The notes beneath the pieces are model-generated. The model did not search any database. It had not been told where the DNA came from and saw only the letters and a program-made list of their open reading frames with translations. Both the position numbers and the translations under genes were made by a program. A stretch of 56,221 bases of DNA from Candidatus Saccharimonadota bacterium (GTDB lineage: Bacteria; Patescibacteriota; Saccharimonadia; Saccharimonadales; Saccharimonadaceae), in assembly GCA_030645815.1 (NCBI GenBank), contig JAUSMW010000261.1:1-56221 (forward strand). Reading direction: 5' to 3'. Below are positions 1 through 7,577 of the stretch, piece after piece. Every line of letters starts with the position of its first letter. Position 1 is the first letter of the stretch.

Positions 1-141
1 GGTCAGCAAGTGAATTTTCCGGTCATTGCTTTTAGTAATGGCCGTCATCGGTCGCGGTATTTACAATATGCCGGTGCCAAGACATTTCCGGTCGAGATCG
101 AATTAAGTAATCTTGAGCTGGTGCGCTTGCATTGTGGTGTA
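1..141. repeat. Terminal direct repeat, copy 1 (identical to 56081-56221): circular contig overlap
   Basis: ggtcagcaagtgaattttcc...gcattgtggtgta occurs exactly at both ends. Confidence 0.97.
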
Positions 142-215
142 TTGGCTTCTTGATGTCGTTTTTGTCTTTGGTCTTATTATTTTCCCTAGTTGATTGGGGT
201 GGTGTTGAAATTCCT

Positions 216-340
216 GGGTCATTTTTGCTTTGCAAAAAACGGGATGCCCATTCCAGGCGCGCCTATCGGCTTGGTCGCTTTGCGACTGGTCGGCTGTGCC
301 GCCCACCTTCCAGGCCACCACTTGACGCGCTCAATAAGGG
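216..340 (+). repeat. 125-bp dispersed direct repeat, copy A
   Basis: Matches 50790-50914 with one mismatch (c332/t50906). Confidence 0.95.
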
Positions 341-508
341 GAGTTGTTCTCCCCTTAGCCGCTGAGGCTAAACCATTAGCAGGGCAAAAAACGCCCTGGA
401 TAGACTTTCGCAGGCGAAAGTAAGGTTACTCAATAAAGCTTTCTACTAGGGAAAAGAAAGTTGGCGGCGTTTTTTTGCGGTGAAATATTTTTAAAAATAA
501 ACGTATTT

Positions 509-568
509 TTGTATCTTAATTGTGTGCTTTTTGTGTTCTTTGTGTTATAATTGCACCTGTAGCACACG
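509..568 (+). promoter_or_regulatory. Duplicated promoter region, copy A (upstream of the DUF932-like gene)
   Basis: ttgtat...tttgtgttctttgtgttataattgcacctgtagcacacg; 52/60 identical to 51370-51429; TATAAT -10. Confidence 0.75.
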
Positions 569-599
569 AAATCAACCGTTTAATTTTTTGGAGAATGTC

Positions 600-1424
600 A
601 TGCGTTTATCTTCTACCTTTGGTCGTGGTTCCCCTGCTCTTCGTTCTGCGTTTCCTTTGTCTGATGATCAAATCAGATCAGTTGCACCATCGATTTTTGC
701 TGATGATAAACATACCAGCCGTTCCGAACGTTACACCTATGTTCCTACCGTTGAAATCTTGCGCGGTCTGCGTAATGAGGGTTTTACTCCTTTCATGGTG
801 TGCCAGTCAAAAGTAAGAGATGACGGCAAGCGCGAACATGCAAAACACATGATTCGTCTGCGTCATGCTGATCGCATCGAAGCGGCAGAAGCGAACGAAA
901 TCATTTTACTTAATTCGCATGATGGTTCGTCGTCGTATCAGTTGTACGCCGGTTGTTTTCGCTTTGTGTGCCAAAACGGTTTGGTCTGCGGCACCACGAC
1001 AAACACTATTCGCATTCCGCATAAAGGCGACATCATCAATGATGTGATCGAAGGCGCTTTCCGCGTGGTCGAAGATTTTGAACGTGCCGACGAAGAGCGC
1101 GAGGGCATGAAAGCCTTGACGCTCAATAACGGCGAACAACAAGCGTTTGCGCGTGCGGCTCTGATGCTCAAGTATGACCAGGACACACCGGCACCGATTA
1201 CAGAAACGCAAATCTTGCGCCCACAACGTCGCGAAGACATGAAAAGCGATATGTGGACAACGTTCAACGCCGTGCAAGAAAACTTGGTGAAAGGCGGTCT
1301 GCGTGGCCGTAACACCAACGGCAATACGATCCGCACCCGCGAGGTAAAAGGCATTGATCAAAATATTCGCCTTAATAGCGCTTTGTGGACGCTGGCCGAG
1401 GAAATGCGCAAGTTGAAAGCTTAA
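600..1424 (+). CDS. DUF932/DUF945-family plasmid protein
   Basis: MRLSSTFGRGSPALRSAFPLSDDQI...; ggag RBS before ATG at 600; YQLYAGCFRFVCQNGLVCG block typical of DUF932-type proteins. Confidence 0.75.
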   Translation: MRLSSTFGRGSPALRSAFPLSDDQIRSVAPSIFADDKHTSRSERYTYVPTVEILRGLRNEGFTPFMVCQSKVRDDGKREHAKHMIRLRHADRIEAAEANEIILLNSHDGSSSYQLYAGCFRFVCQNGLVCGTTTNTIRIPHKGDIINDVIEGAFRVVEDFERADEEREGMKALTLNNGEQQAFARAALMLKYDQDTPAPITETQILRPQRREDMKSDMWTTFNAVQENLVKGGLRGRNTNGNTIRTREVKGIDQNIRLNSALWTLAEEMRKLKA

Positions 1425-1426
1425 CG

Positions 1427-1453
1427 ACTGGCCGCCGCAAGGCGGCTAGTTTT
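1427..1453 (+). terminator. Intrinsic-terminator-like hairpin with GCAA loop
   Basis: ACTGGCCGCC GCAA GGCGGCTAGT then TTT. Confidence 0.6.
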
Positions 1454-1546
1454 CGCTGATTTTGTGGATATCCACAAAAGGCGAAGGCTAGACAGGTTCG
1501 AGCCTGACTAGCCTTCTTTACTCATAGCACTATTTGGAGAGCAACT

Positions 1547-1684
1547 ATGAACACACAAGATTCTACAGCCGTACACATCAAGAAGAAAGATTTCTTTAAT
1601 TTGCCAGAGCATTGCCGCTGCATGATTGACCACATGCCGCATGTGTTATCGAGAGACCAGTTTGTCAGGGCGATCATTTTCTAA
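1547..1684 (+). CDS. Small hypothetical protein (45 aa, MNTQDSTAVHIKKKDFFNLPEHCRCMIDHMPHVLSRDQFVRAIIF)
   Basis: ATG preceded by ggagagcaact; not in the supplied ORF track (too short). Confidence 0.45.
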   Translation: MNTQDSTAVHIKKKDFFNLPEHCRCMIDHMPHVLSRDQFVRAIIF

Positions 1685-1735
1685 ATAACCGTTTAGCCCT
1701 GCGTTGTCTGCGGGGTCTTCCTTTTTGGGTGACGT

Positions 1736-1966
1736 ATGAAACCACATGAAAAACTATTAGCGGCAACCGGTGCCGGAAATTTAAATGCAGCGCTGGCCTT
1801 ATTGCAAAAACAGCCCATTATGACCGCAAGAAAACTTTTGCGACGAGCGGGGTTTTTTGTTAACAACCCAGAAAATAAAAAGGAATTCTGGGAAGATGTG
1901 AAAAGCGACTTGGCCGAGGCTTGCCAGAAGAGGGCGGGGCGGCAAGTTCAAAGTAAGACGAATTAA
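1736..1966 (+). CDS. Small hypothetical protein (76 aa)
   Basis: ORF between annotated genes, same strand as neighbours. Confidence 0.45.
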   Translation: MKPHEKLLAATGAGNLNAALALLQKQPIMTARKLLRRAGFFVNNPENKKEFWEDVKSDLAEACQKRAGRQVQSKTN

Positions 1967-2019
1967 ATCTATGCTGTTTGGCCGAGGTTCAGTCAAACGG
2001 AAAATAGGGCAGTGACTAG

Positions 2020-2035
2020 CTTTCGCGCGCGAAAG
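2020..2035. promoter_or_regulatory. 16-bp palindrome CTTTCGCGCGCGAAAG, copy 1
   Basis: Exact match. Confidence 0.9.
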
Positions 2036-2043
2036 AATGGATG

Positions 2044-2070
2044 AAAAAAAAGCCCTTATGGGCTTTTTTT
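2044..2070. terminator. Bidirectional intrinsic terminator
   Basis: AAAAAAAAGCCC TTAT GGGCTTTTTTT. Confidence 0.85.
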
Positions 2071-2475
2071 ATTGGGTGCGCCACCGTCACTATCTCGAAT
2101 GCGGTACAGCGTTGTTTTGAATGAGGGTAAAGAGTCAAAGGCAATACCGCCATCGTTAACCGTTTCCATGATCGATGTCAGGGAATATCCCGTTTCCATC
2201 AGTGTGTCAATTTCTGGAAAAACCAGTCGAAGCGATGCCGCTTTGGATTTCAAACCTAATGCGGCAACGGCGACCACTTTTACCTTCAGTGCTGCTAAAT
2301 CAAGTGTTTCTGTTGTACCTGGTGTAGTCATATTTTCGTTTGTATTCTTTCCGTATTCTAAATGTAAGCTTTCCGGTATTTTGACATAAAACAAATCATT
2401 TTCATAGCCTGCCACTAGGGAATAAAAAGCTTGTTGCTTCAAAATCTTTCTTTTTTTAGTCTTGTCATCTTTCAC
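2056..2475 (-). CDS. Hypothetical protein, TraK/StbA-like C-terminal DNA-binding-like segment; start may be internal (MTTPGTT...)
   Basis: LMETGYSLTSIMETVNDGGIAFDSLPSFKTTLYRIR resembles GYTLASIYEQLKEKGL...F of the TraK-like gene at 6096-6473. Confidence 0.5.
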   Translation of the reverse strand: MKDDKTKKRKILKQQAFYSLVAGYENDLFYVKIPESLHLEYGKNTNENMTTPGTTETLDLAALKVKVVAVAALGLKSKAASLRLVFPEIDTLMETGYSLTSIMETVNDGGIAFDSLPSFKTTLYRIRDSDGGAPNKKSP

Positions 2476-2490
2476 TCACAAACAGGTTTT

Positions 2491-2532
2491 TTATCATAAA
2501 AAGTAAATAAATATCTTTACTTTTTATGATAA
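2491..2532. promoter_or_regulatory. Operator-like inverted repeat with 17-bp arms containing AAGTAAATAAATATCTTTACTT (2501-2522)
   Basis: TTATCATAAAAAGTAAA-TAAATATC-TTTACTTTTTATGATAA; overlaps TTTACT-N17-TATACT promoter. Confidence 0.85.
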
Positions 2533-2600
2533 TTCACCTATACTATTATTACGGTCAGGTTATGGCTGTTTATCGAAATCACTCTCTCTTAGGACTCATC

Positions 2601-2936
2601 ATGGCAAAGAACACAAACGCTTTTTTTCTGACTGGTCACTTGGTAGACGACCCTGAATTTACTGCCGGCGCAACAGCAGAAAAAGACCGCGTAAAATTCC
2701 GCATCGCCTGCAATCGCAACGACGACCGCGCCGACTTTTTCCCTATCACTGTGTTTGGCAAAATTGCGAGCAATCACGCCGACAACTTGTCAAAAGGCTC
2801 GCGTGTCCTGGTCGAAGGCGCGATGTCTAACAATGACTACGAGTCAAACGGCGTCAAACACTACTCATTTAATTTTGTCGCGGATCGCGTTGAATACCTG
2901 AGTACGAAACGCAGCGCACCAGGTAACGCAGAATAA
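2601..2936 (+). CDS. ssb: Single-stranded DNA-binding protein
   Basis: MAKNTNAFFLTGHLVDDPEF...VKFRIACNR...FFPITVFGKIA...GSRVLVEGAMSNNDYE; OB-fold SSB pattern. Confidence 0.85.
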   Translation: MAKNTNAFFLTGHLVDDPEFTAGATAEKDRVKFRIACNRNDDRADFFPITVFGKIASNHADNLSKGSRVLVEGAMSNNDYESNGVKHYSFNFVADRVEYLSTKRSAPGNAE

Positions 2937-2998
2937 ATCGAGGCATAGCAAAGGCCGTCAAGTTGATGGCCTTTCAATTGTTTTTACTGGAAATACAA

Positions 2999-3229
2999 AT
3001 GGACTTCGCCGCTAATCTCGCTTTCTTCTTGCTCGAAAAAACAGGATCTGTCCTGGGTGTATGGCAGGGCAAATTGTCAGCCGATGCACAGCGCAAGCTC
3101 TTTGGCCGTTGTATCGGCAAAGGCACGATTGTTGTGAATGGTGAAGCTGAAACTATCTGCAATCGTGTCAAAGTCTGTTTTGGTCACGATTACGATGATC
3201 GAAACATTACTAAATTTTCTGTTTTGTAA
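2999..3229 (+). CDS. Hypothetical protein (MDFAANLAFFLLEKTGSVLGVWQGKL...)
   Basis: ORF in operon-like context between ssb and nuclease. Confidence 0.45.
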   Translation: MDFAANLAFFLLEKTGSVLGVWQGKLSADAQRKLFGRCIGKGTIVVNGEAETICNRVKVCFGHDYDDRNITKFSVL

Positions 3230-3248
3230 TTTGAGGAAGCCGGACACT

Positions 3249-3788
3249 ATGAAATATGTTCTATTTTTTGTTGTTGCTGTATTTTGTTCGCAGGCCTACG
3301 CAAACAAGGTTATTGGCGTCCTGGACGGCGACACCATCGACGTGCTGGAAAACGGCAAGTCTTTGCGTATTCGATTGGCAAACATTGACGCTCCGGAAAA
3401 ATCGCAGCCGTTCGGCCAGGCATCAAAAAAATCCCTGTCGGATCTTTGCTACGGCAAAGATGCCACATACATACCTGGCACAATAGACCGCTACGGGCGC
3501 ACCGTTGCAGTGATTAAGTGCGACGGCATCGAGGCCAACATGACACAAGTAGTGCGCGGCTTGGCATGGGTCTATGAGCACTACAATAAAGATGTTAGAT
3601 TGCCTGCACTAGAAAAAATAGCGAGAGCGAACCGCACAGGCTTATGGCATGACAACGCACCAACACCGCCTTGGGAGTATCGACACAAGAGCCTAGAACA
3701 AGTGCCCCAGGGTTCTTCAGAGTGTCTTGTTGGGCCTCATGGTGGTCGCTATCAGCTCGTGGACGGGAAGAAGCATTACGGATGTTAA
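3249..3788 (+). CDS. Secreted thermonuclease (SNase-like) protein
   Basis: Signal peptide MKYVLFFVVAVFCSQAYA, then VIGVLDGDTIDVL...IRLANIDAPEKSQPFGQ...YGRTVAVI. Confidence 0.85.
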   Translation: MKYVLFFVVAVFCSQAYANKVIGVLDGDTIDVLENGKSLRIRLANIDAPEKSQPFGQASKKSLSDLCYGKDATYIPGTIDRYGRTVAVIKCDGIEANMTQVVRGLAWVYEHYNKDVRLPALEKIARANRTGLWHDNAPTPPWEYRHKSLEQVPQGSSECLVGPHGGRYQLVDGKKHYGC

Positions 3789-3871
3789 TGCCACTAGATT
3801 ATGATAGTCTTTTAGTGAATAAAAAAAATTATATTGACCGAGTTACATACATATTGAGATGAGGAAGTACC

Positions 3872-4240
3872 ATGAAAGAGATGAAGGAAGCGCAGTTCGG
3901 AGGTAAGTTTCTGGCGTTGAATGATGATGGTTTCGTGATGATGGCATTGGTGAGCCATTACGGTATCGCGCCGAATCAAGGTATGCAATTCACCAGTACG
4001 CTTGCGATGCCCTTACGCGATGCATTTCTGTTCAAGATGGCAAAAGGCTGGCGATTTATAGCTGGCGTGAATGAAGGTGGTTGCCGCGTATCCAGATCAA
4101 CAATAACAGACACTGCACCAGGTGCTGATGATCGCGCGGCATCCATGCATTCGCTTGGCATTCCAATCTTGTCTATTGAGGATGCGACTGAGAATGTTAA
4201 GAAGCATGGTATTGGTTTGATTGATATTACGCGCGAATAA
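3872..4240 (+). CDS. Hypothetical protein
   Basis: 122-aa ORF, RBS gaggaa before ATG. Confidence 0.5.
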   Translation: MKEMKEAQFGGKFLALNDDGFVMMALVSHYGIAPNQGMQFTSTLAMPLRDAFLFKMAKGWRFIAGVNEGGCRVSRSTITDTAPGADDRAASMHSLGIPILSIEDATENVKKHGIGLIDITRE

Positions 4241-4299
4241 CTTGTCCGCCATTACCAAATGTACCTAGAGCGAAATGACACTCAACTAATGAGAAAATA

Positions 4300-4689
4300 A
4301 TGACAATTAACCTAACTGAAATTACCAATCTAAAAAAACAAATTGAAATTCTCGAAAGCATAATCGCCGGAGAAAGATTAGAAAACGCAAAAAAAATAAG
4401 CCTATTTACTAATGATCTTTGCAACACCTTGCAATTGGTTGTCAATATGATCTATTCCTTAGAAAATTTAAATTTATCTGGGGTTCAAATGGATCGGCTA
4501 GAGCGGGGCAACGACGCACTAGAATTACTTGTAAGGAAAATACATATTTTTAAAGATTTCTATGACCAAATCTCAATCCCAGCCTGGATGCAAGAACGAC
4601 AGGAGCGGGAGTTAAACAACCTCGAACATTTGCAGGGCGTTGAGGAAGTCGTTGGAGAATTATCTGACAAGCCTAAGCTTGAAGCATGA
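4300..4689 (+). CDS. Hypothetical protein
   Basis: 129-aa ORF; its stop overlaps the next ATG (ATGA). Confidence 0.5.
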   Translation: MTINLTEITNLKKQIEILESIIAGERLENAKKISLFTNDLCNTLQLVVNMIYSLENLNLSGVQMDRLERGNDALELLVRKIHIFKDFYDQISIPAWMQERQERELNNLEHLQGVEEVVGELSDKPKLEA

Positions 4690-4865
4690 CCACTGATACA
4701 CAAAATACACAGGATGTTCTGGATTTGGCAGACGCCAGCAACGAGCTATGCACAGCAATTGAAACTTTCAAAATTGCGTATCCTGAAATGAACTCTCTTG
4801 CCTTGAAAAATCTTTATAAACATAAAGATGACGTTTGGCGATTATTAACAAAATTTGGATATTGA
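4686..4865 (+). CDS. Small hypothetical protein (59 aa, MTTDTQNTQDVLDLADASNELCTAIETF...)
   Basis: ATGA overlap with upstream ORF; missed by the 60-aa cutoff of the track. Confidence 0.5.
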   Translation: MTTDTQNTQDVLDLADASNELCTAIETFKIAYPEMNSLALKNLYKHKDDVWRLLTKFGY

Positions 4866-4875
4866 TTTTGTTTTT

Positions 4876-4891
4876 CTTTCGCGCGCGAAAG
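4876..4891. promoter_or_regulatory. 16-bp palindrome, copy 2
   Basis: Exact match within a longer 26-bp palindrome 4871-4896. Confidence 0.9.
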
Positions 4892-4892
4892 A

Positions 4893-4920
4893 AAAAAGCT
4901 CACGGTTGTGAGCTTTTTTT
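4893..4920. terminator. Bidirectional intrinsic terminator
   Basis: AAAAAAGCTCAC GGTT GTGAGCTTTTTTT. Confidence 0.85.
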
Positions 4921-5377
4921 ATTTTCGCATAAAAAATAACAGAATTGTGCCGGTAATAATTGCATTCACAAATATGGATGTTCCAAATATCAGAGCGAGG
5001 TCTTTGACCTGTTTTCTGTTTAAGAGTTGATATAATTTTTCACTTAAATTAATTCTATTCAATTCTTTACTGATCACTTTTTGCGCTTCGCTCCCAAAAG
5101 TTTCCGTTTGTGCCTGGATTACCTTCGTAAGATTTTCATTTACCTTCGTCAGTTCGGCGCTGATTATTTGTCCGGCCATTTCTCTATTTACTCGGGCGCT
5201 TTCTTGCATCGTACTTTGCAGGGAGGTTGCGGCACTGGTTAATACCTCTGCGGCCTGAAGCAATTTACCTTCCTGAAAATCCACTCTTTTAACCAATGTA
5301 TCAAGTCGTGCAATGAGTTGATCAGCATCTTCAAACAACTCATTAAGCAGCGCCTCTTTAATTTTGGTTGATGTCAT
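4919..5377 (-). CDS. traM: TraM/StbC-like coiled-coil protein with C-terminal TM helix
   Basis: Coiled coil plus terminal IFGTSIFVNAIITGTILLFFMRK; third gene of traK-L-M order. Confidence 0.55.
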   Translation of the reverse strand: MTSTKIKEALLNELFEDADQLIARLDTLVKRVDFQEGKLLQAAEVLTSAATSLQSTMQESARVNREMAGQIISAELTKVNENLTKVIQAQTETFGSEAQKVISKELNRINLSEKLYQLLNRKQVKDLALIFGTSIFVNAIITGTILLFFMRK

Positions 5378-6099
5378 AGGTCGAGGGTAGCGTACACATT
5401 GTCGAGGTTCTTATTGACTGAAGAACATAAACGACGAAGGGCTATACGTTGAAGATAATGCTCTTCCTGGTCGGTTCCGCGCACCGCATTAAGGTTGGCT
5501 CGATAGTCGAAATCATCGGCCAACACACCTTGTACAGTCAATTTCATATCTTTCAGCTTGTTGAAGGCGTCGCTGTGAAAAATTACCGCATCCGTGTTAA
5601 CGACAGCATCTTTCAACTTCCCGAGTGCGACAACCTGGGGGAATATTTGCGAAATATCGTCATCGATGTTTTCAACCATATTGAATACAACTTTGATTTT
5701 TTTGTAAGGAACGCCCAGGGCGCGCAATGCTTTGACTGTCTTAACCGTCTCTCTTTGAGGGTGAGAGTCGCTAGTGCATGGCACCACAAAATAATCAAAC
5801 TCTTCGTGACTACCTTCCAGTAGTTCCATTTTACGGAAAAATTCTTCCACGTTGGACGCTCCTACATCAACAATGGCAGAGTCGGCCAGCATGATTGCAT
5901 CTACCATTTCATTGAACAATTTGGCTTTCAAGGTCTGAGCATCCACACCGTCATCACCGATGCCACCATTGATTGTTTCAACTGAGAAGACGTTCTCGGC
6001 TTTGACTCCAAGGCGAGGCATCAACAGTTGCAATGCAATTGAACTCTTTCCAATGTTCCCACAAAAATTGGTAACGACTACTTTTTTCGGTTTGCTCAT
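5374..6099 (-). CDS. traL: TraL/StbB-like deviant Walker ATPase
   Basis: KKVVVTNFCGNIGKSSIALQLLMPRL (GNIGKSS P-loop) and VDVGASN. Confidence 0.7.
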   Translation of the reverse strand: MSKPKKVVVTNFCGNIGKSSIALQLLMPRLGVKAENVFSVETINGGIGDDGVDAQTLKAKLFNEMVDAIMLADSAIVDVGASNVEEFFRKMELLEGSHEEFDYFVVPCTSDSHPQRETVKTVKALRALGVPYKKIKVVFNMVENIDDDISQIFPQVVALGKLKDAVVNTDAVIFHSDAFNKLKDMKLTVQGVLADDFDYRANLNAVRGTDQEEHYLQRIALRRLCSSVNKNLDNVYATLDL

Positions 6100-6473
6100 G
6101 ATTGTTCTTTCTTAATAAATCGATTGGTGCGGCGAGCCGCAATTAGGTTTACATCATCCAGGTATGACTGGTCGCCGCTCAATATTTTCGCAAGTGCTTT
6201 TCTATCTGAGCCGCTTTGCGCCGGTTGATTGGTTTGTTCTTCAGTTTCAATATGCGTGGGAATTTTCGCTTGACCCTGACTACTCTTCTGTTCTTTTCCA
6301 ATAATCTTCATTTCTTGTTGGAAAGACGAAAATTTAATAGTTAAACCCTTCTCCTTTAGTTGTTCGTAAATTGACGCAAGCGTATAACCGTTCGCCTGTA
6401 GTTTCTGAATCTCTGAAATATGGCTTCGAATAAACTTCGATCCATGCATCTTCTTAGGTTGTTTATTTGGCAT
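6096..6473 (-). CDS. traK: TraK/StbA-like oriT-region DNA-binding protein
   Basis: IQKLQANGYTLASIYEQLKEKGLTIKFSSFQQEM; adjacent to oriT and to 11-bp repeats; first gene of traKLM order. Confidence 0.6.
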   Translation of the reverse strand: MPNKQPKKMHGSKFIRSHISEIQKLQANGYTLASIYEQLKEKGLTIKFSSFQQEMKIIGKEQKSSQGQAKIPTHIETEEQTNQPAQSGSDRKALAKILSGDQSYLDDVNLIAARRTNRFIKKEQS

Positions 6474-6549
6474 TTGTCGTTCGTAAAATGATTTATTTTC
6501 CCTAGAAGAAAGCGTTCTCTTTGTGAAATTTTGACAAATTATACCAAAC

Positions 6550-6580
6550 TCCTACTTTTTTCCTACTTAAATCCTACTTT
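6550..6580. repeat. 11-bp-periodic direct repeats TCCTACTTnnn x3, array 1
   Basis: TCCTACTT at 6550, 6561, 6572. Confidence 0.85.
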
Positions 6581-6623
6581 TATTGATATTCTGGTGCTTT
6601 TTTATTAACTTCTAGCTTCATTT

Positions 6624-6653
6624 TACTACTTTTTTCCTACCTAATTCCTACTG
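6624..6653. repeat. 11-bp-periodic direct repeats x3, array 2
   Basis: TACTACTT 6624, TCCTACCT 6635, TCCTACTG 6646. Confidence 0.8.
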
Positions 6654-6685
6654 AAAGACTAAAAGCAACGGTAAAGGCATTAATC

Positions 6686-6825
6686 TAATGCGGGATAGGC
6701 TTTCGCCGACATTATTGGTTCCAATAATGAAAAGAAACAGCTATAATTTTGTCGGGTGACACAGTTAGTGAAAACTGTGCCAGGTTAGTGAAAAAGTAGT
6801 GACACAGAAAGTGAATATTATTGTT
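6686..6825 (-). other. oriT: Candidate oriT (nic-like core on minus strand at 6690/6691, palindrome 6710-6729, direct repeats 6756-6807)
   Basis: Minus strand CCTATCCCG|C resembles MOBP nic TATCCTG|Y; adjacent CATTATTGG-TT-CCAATAATG; lies between divergent traK-like and mobC/relaxase genes. Confidence 0.65.
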
Positions 6826-7046
6826 ATGAGATGCTAAAAACGATGATGAAATCAAGCTTCTGTGTGGATGTTGATGCGAGTAAATTGGAAAACGAGATGG
6901 TGTTTTATTTCACTTTCAATGGCATAAATGATAATTTTTTTAATTGTTGTGACATCAGGACTTACATAAATGCCGAGATAACTGAAAAAAACCTTATAGA
7001 TCAATGATGCTTTTTTCATTAAATGTGACAACCGACGAATATTTTT

Positions 7047-7577
7047 ATGACCGTAATCAGCCTTAAATTGAATGAAGATGAAACAAGGCGACTTGATGAT
7101 GTTCGCTTATTAAGTGGTTTGACTAGATACGCTTTTGCAATGTCATTGGTAAGGGGGGGTATTAGTCAAAAGATAGATCATCGGACAATTCTAGCTAAGG
7201 AACCCATTGGAGACTTTAAGATGGTGGAGACAAATATCACCATGCCTGATTTTATAAAGAAAGCAGTGGTCTTAAGATCTAAGGCAATAGGTATGAAAAC
7301 AAGTCCCTATATTGCAGCAGTGTTACAGGCGCAGACCTTAAGAAAGCCCATGTTGCGACACAATGAGTTGCAGGCCTTGGTGATGTCTCAAAGAGAACTT
7401 TCGGCTATCGGTCGGAACTTAAATCAGATTGCGCGAGCGCTAAACGACAAATTTACAGAAAGTGATCGTCTGAAATTGGAGCTACTTTTAGAGCTGAAGG
7501 CGAAGATCGAGATCCAAAAGGATGCGATCAGTGCAGTATTAAGGGCTTCTTTGCGTTCCTGGGGAGTGGATGAATGA
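7047..7577 (+). CDS. MobC/TraJ-like relaxosome accessory protein
   Basis: ELQALVMSQRELSAIGRNLNQIARALN motif of MobC-like proteins; immediately upstream of relaxase. Confidence 0.75.
   Translation: MTVISLKLNEDETRRLDDVRLLSGLTRYAFAMSLVRGGISQKIDHRTILAKEPIGDFKMVETNITMPDFIKKAVVLRSKAIGMKTSPYIAAVLQAQTLRKPMLRHNELQALVMSQRELSAIGRNLNQIARALNDKFTESDRLKLELLLELKAKIEIQKDAISAVLRASLRSWGVDE

Noticed and set aside
190-423. ORFs 190..423, 132..365, 50740..51114 and 50799..51143 sharing GHFCFAKNGMPIPGAPIGLVALRLVGCAAHLPGHHLTR
   Set aside because: The shared peptide comes from the 125-bp nucleotide repeat, which is open in several frames, has hairpins and no good RBS; more likely a structured non-coding element.
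906-1361. Antisense ORFs opposite the DUF932-like gene (906..1361, 938..1354)
   Set aside because: Shadow ORFs with no family features.
1486-1513. Possible tRNA fragment (GGTTCGAGCC like a T-arm)
   Set aside because: No acceptor, anticodon or D arms; it is a plain inverted repeat.
5449-5823. 124-aa plus-strand ORF opposite traL-like gene
   Set aside because: Shadow ORF of a P-loop ATPase gene.
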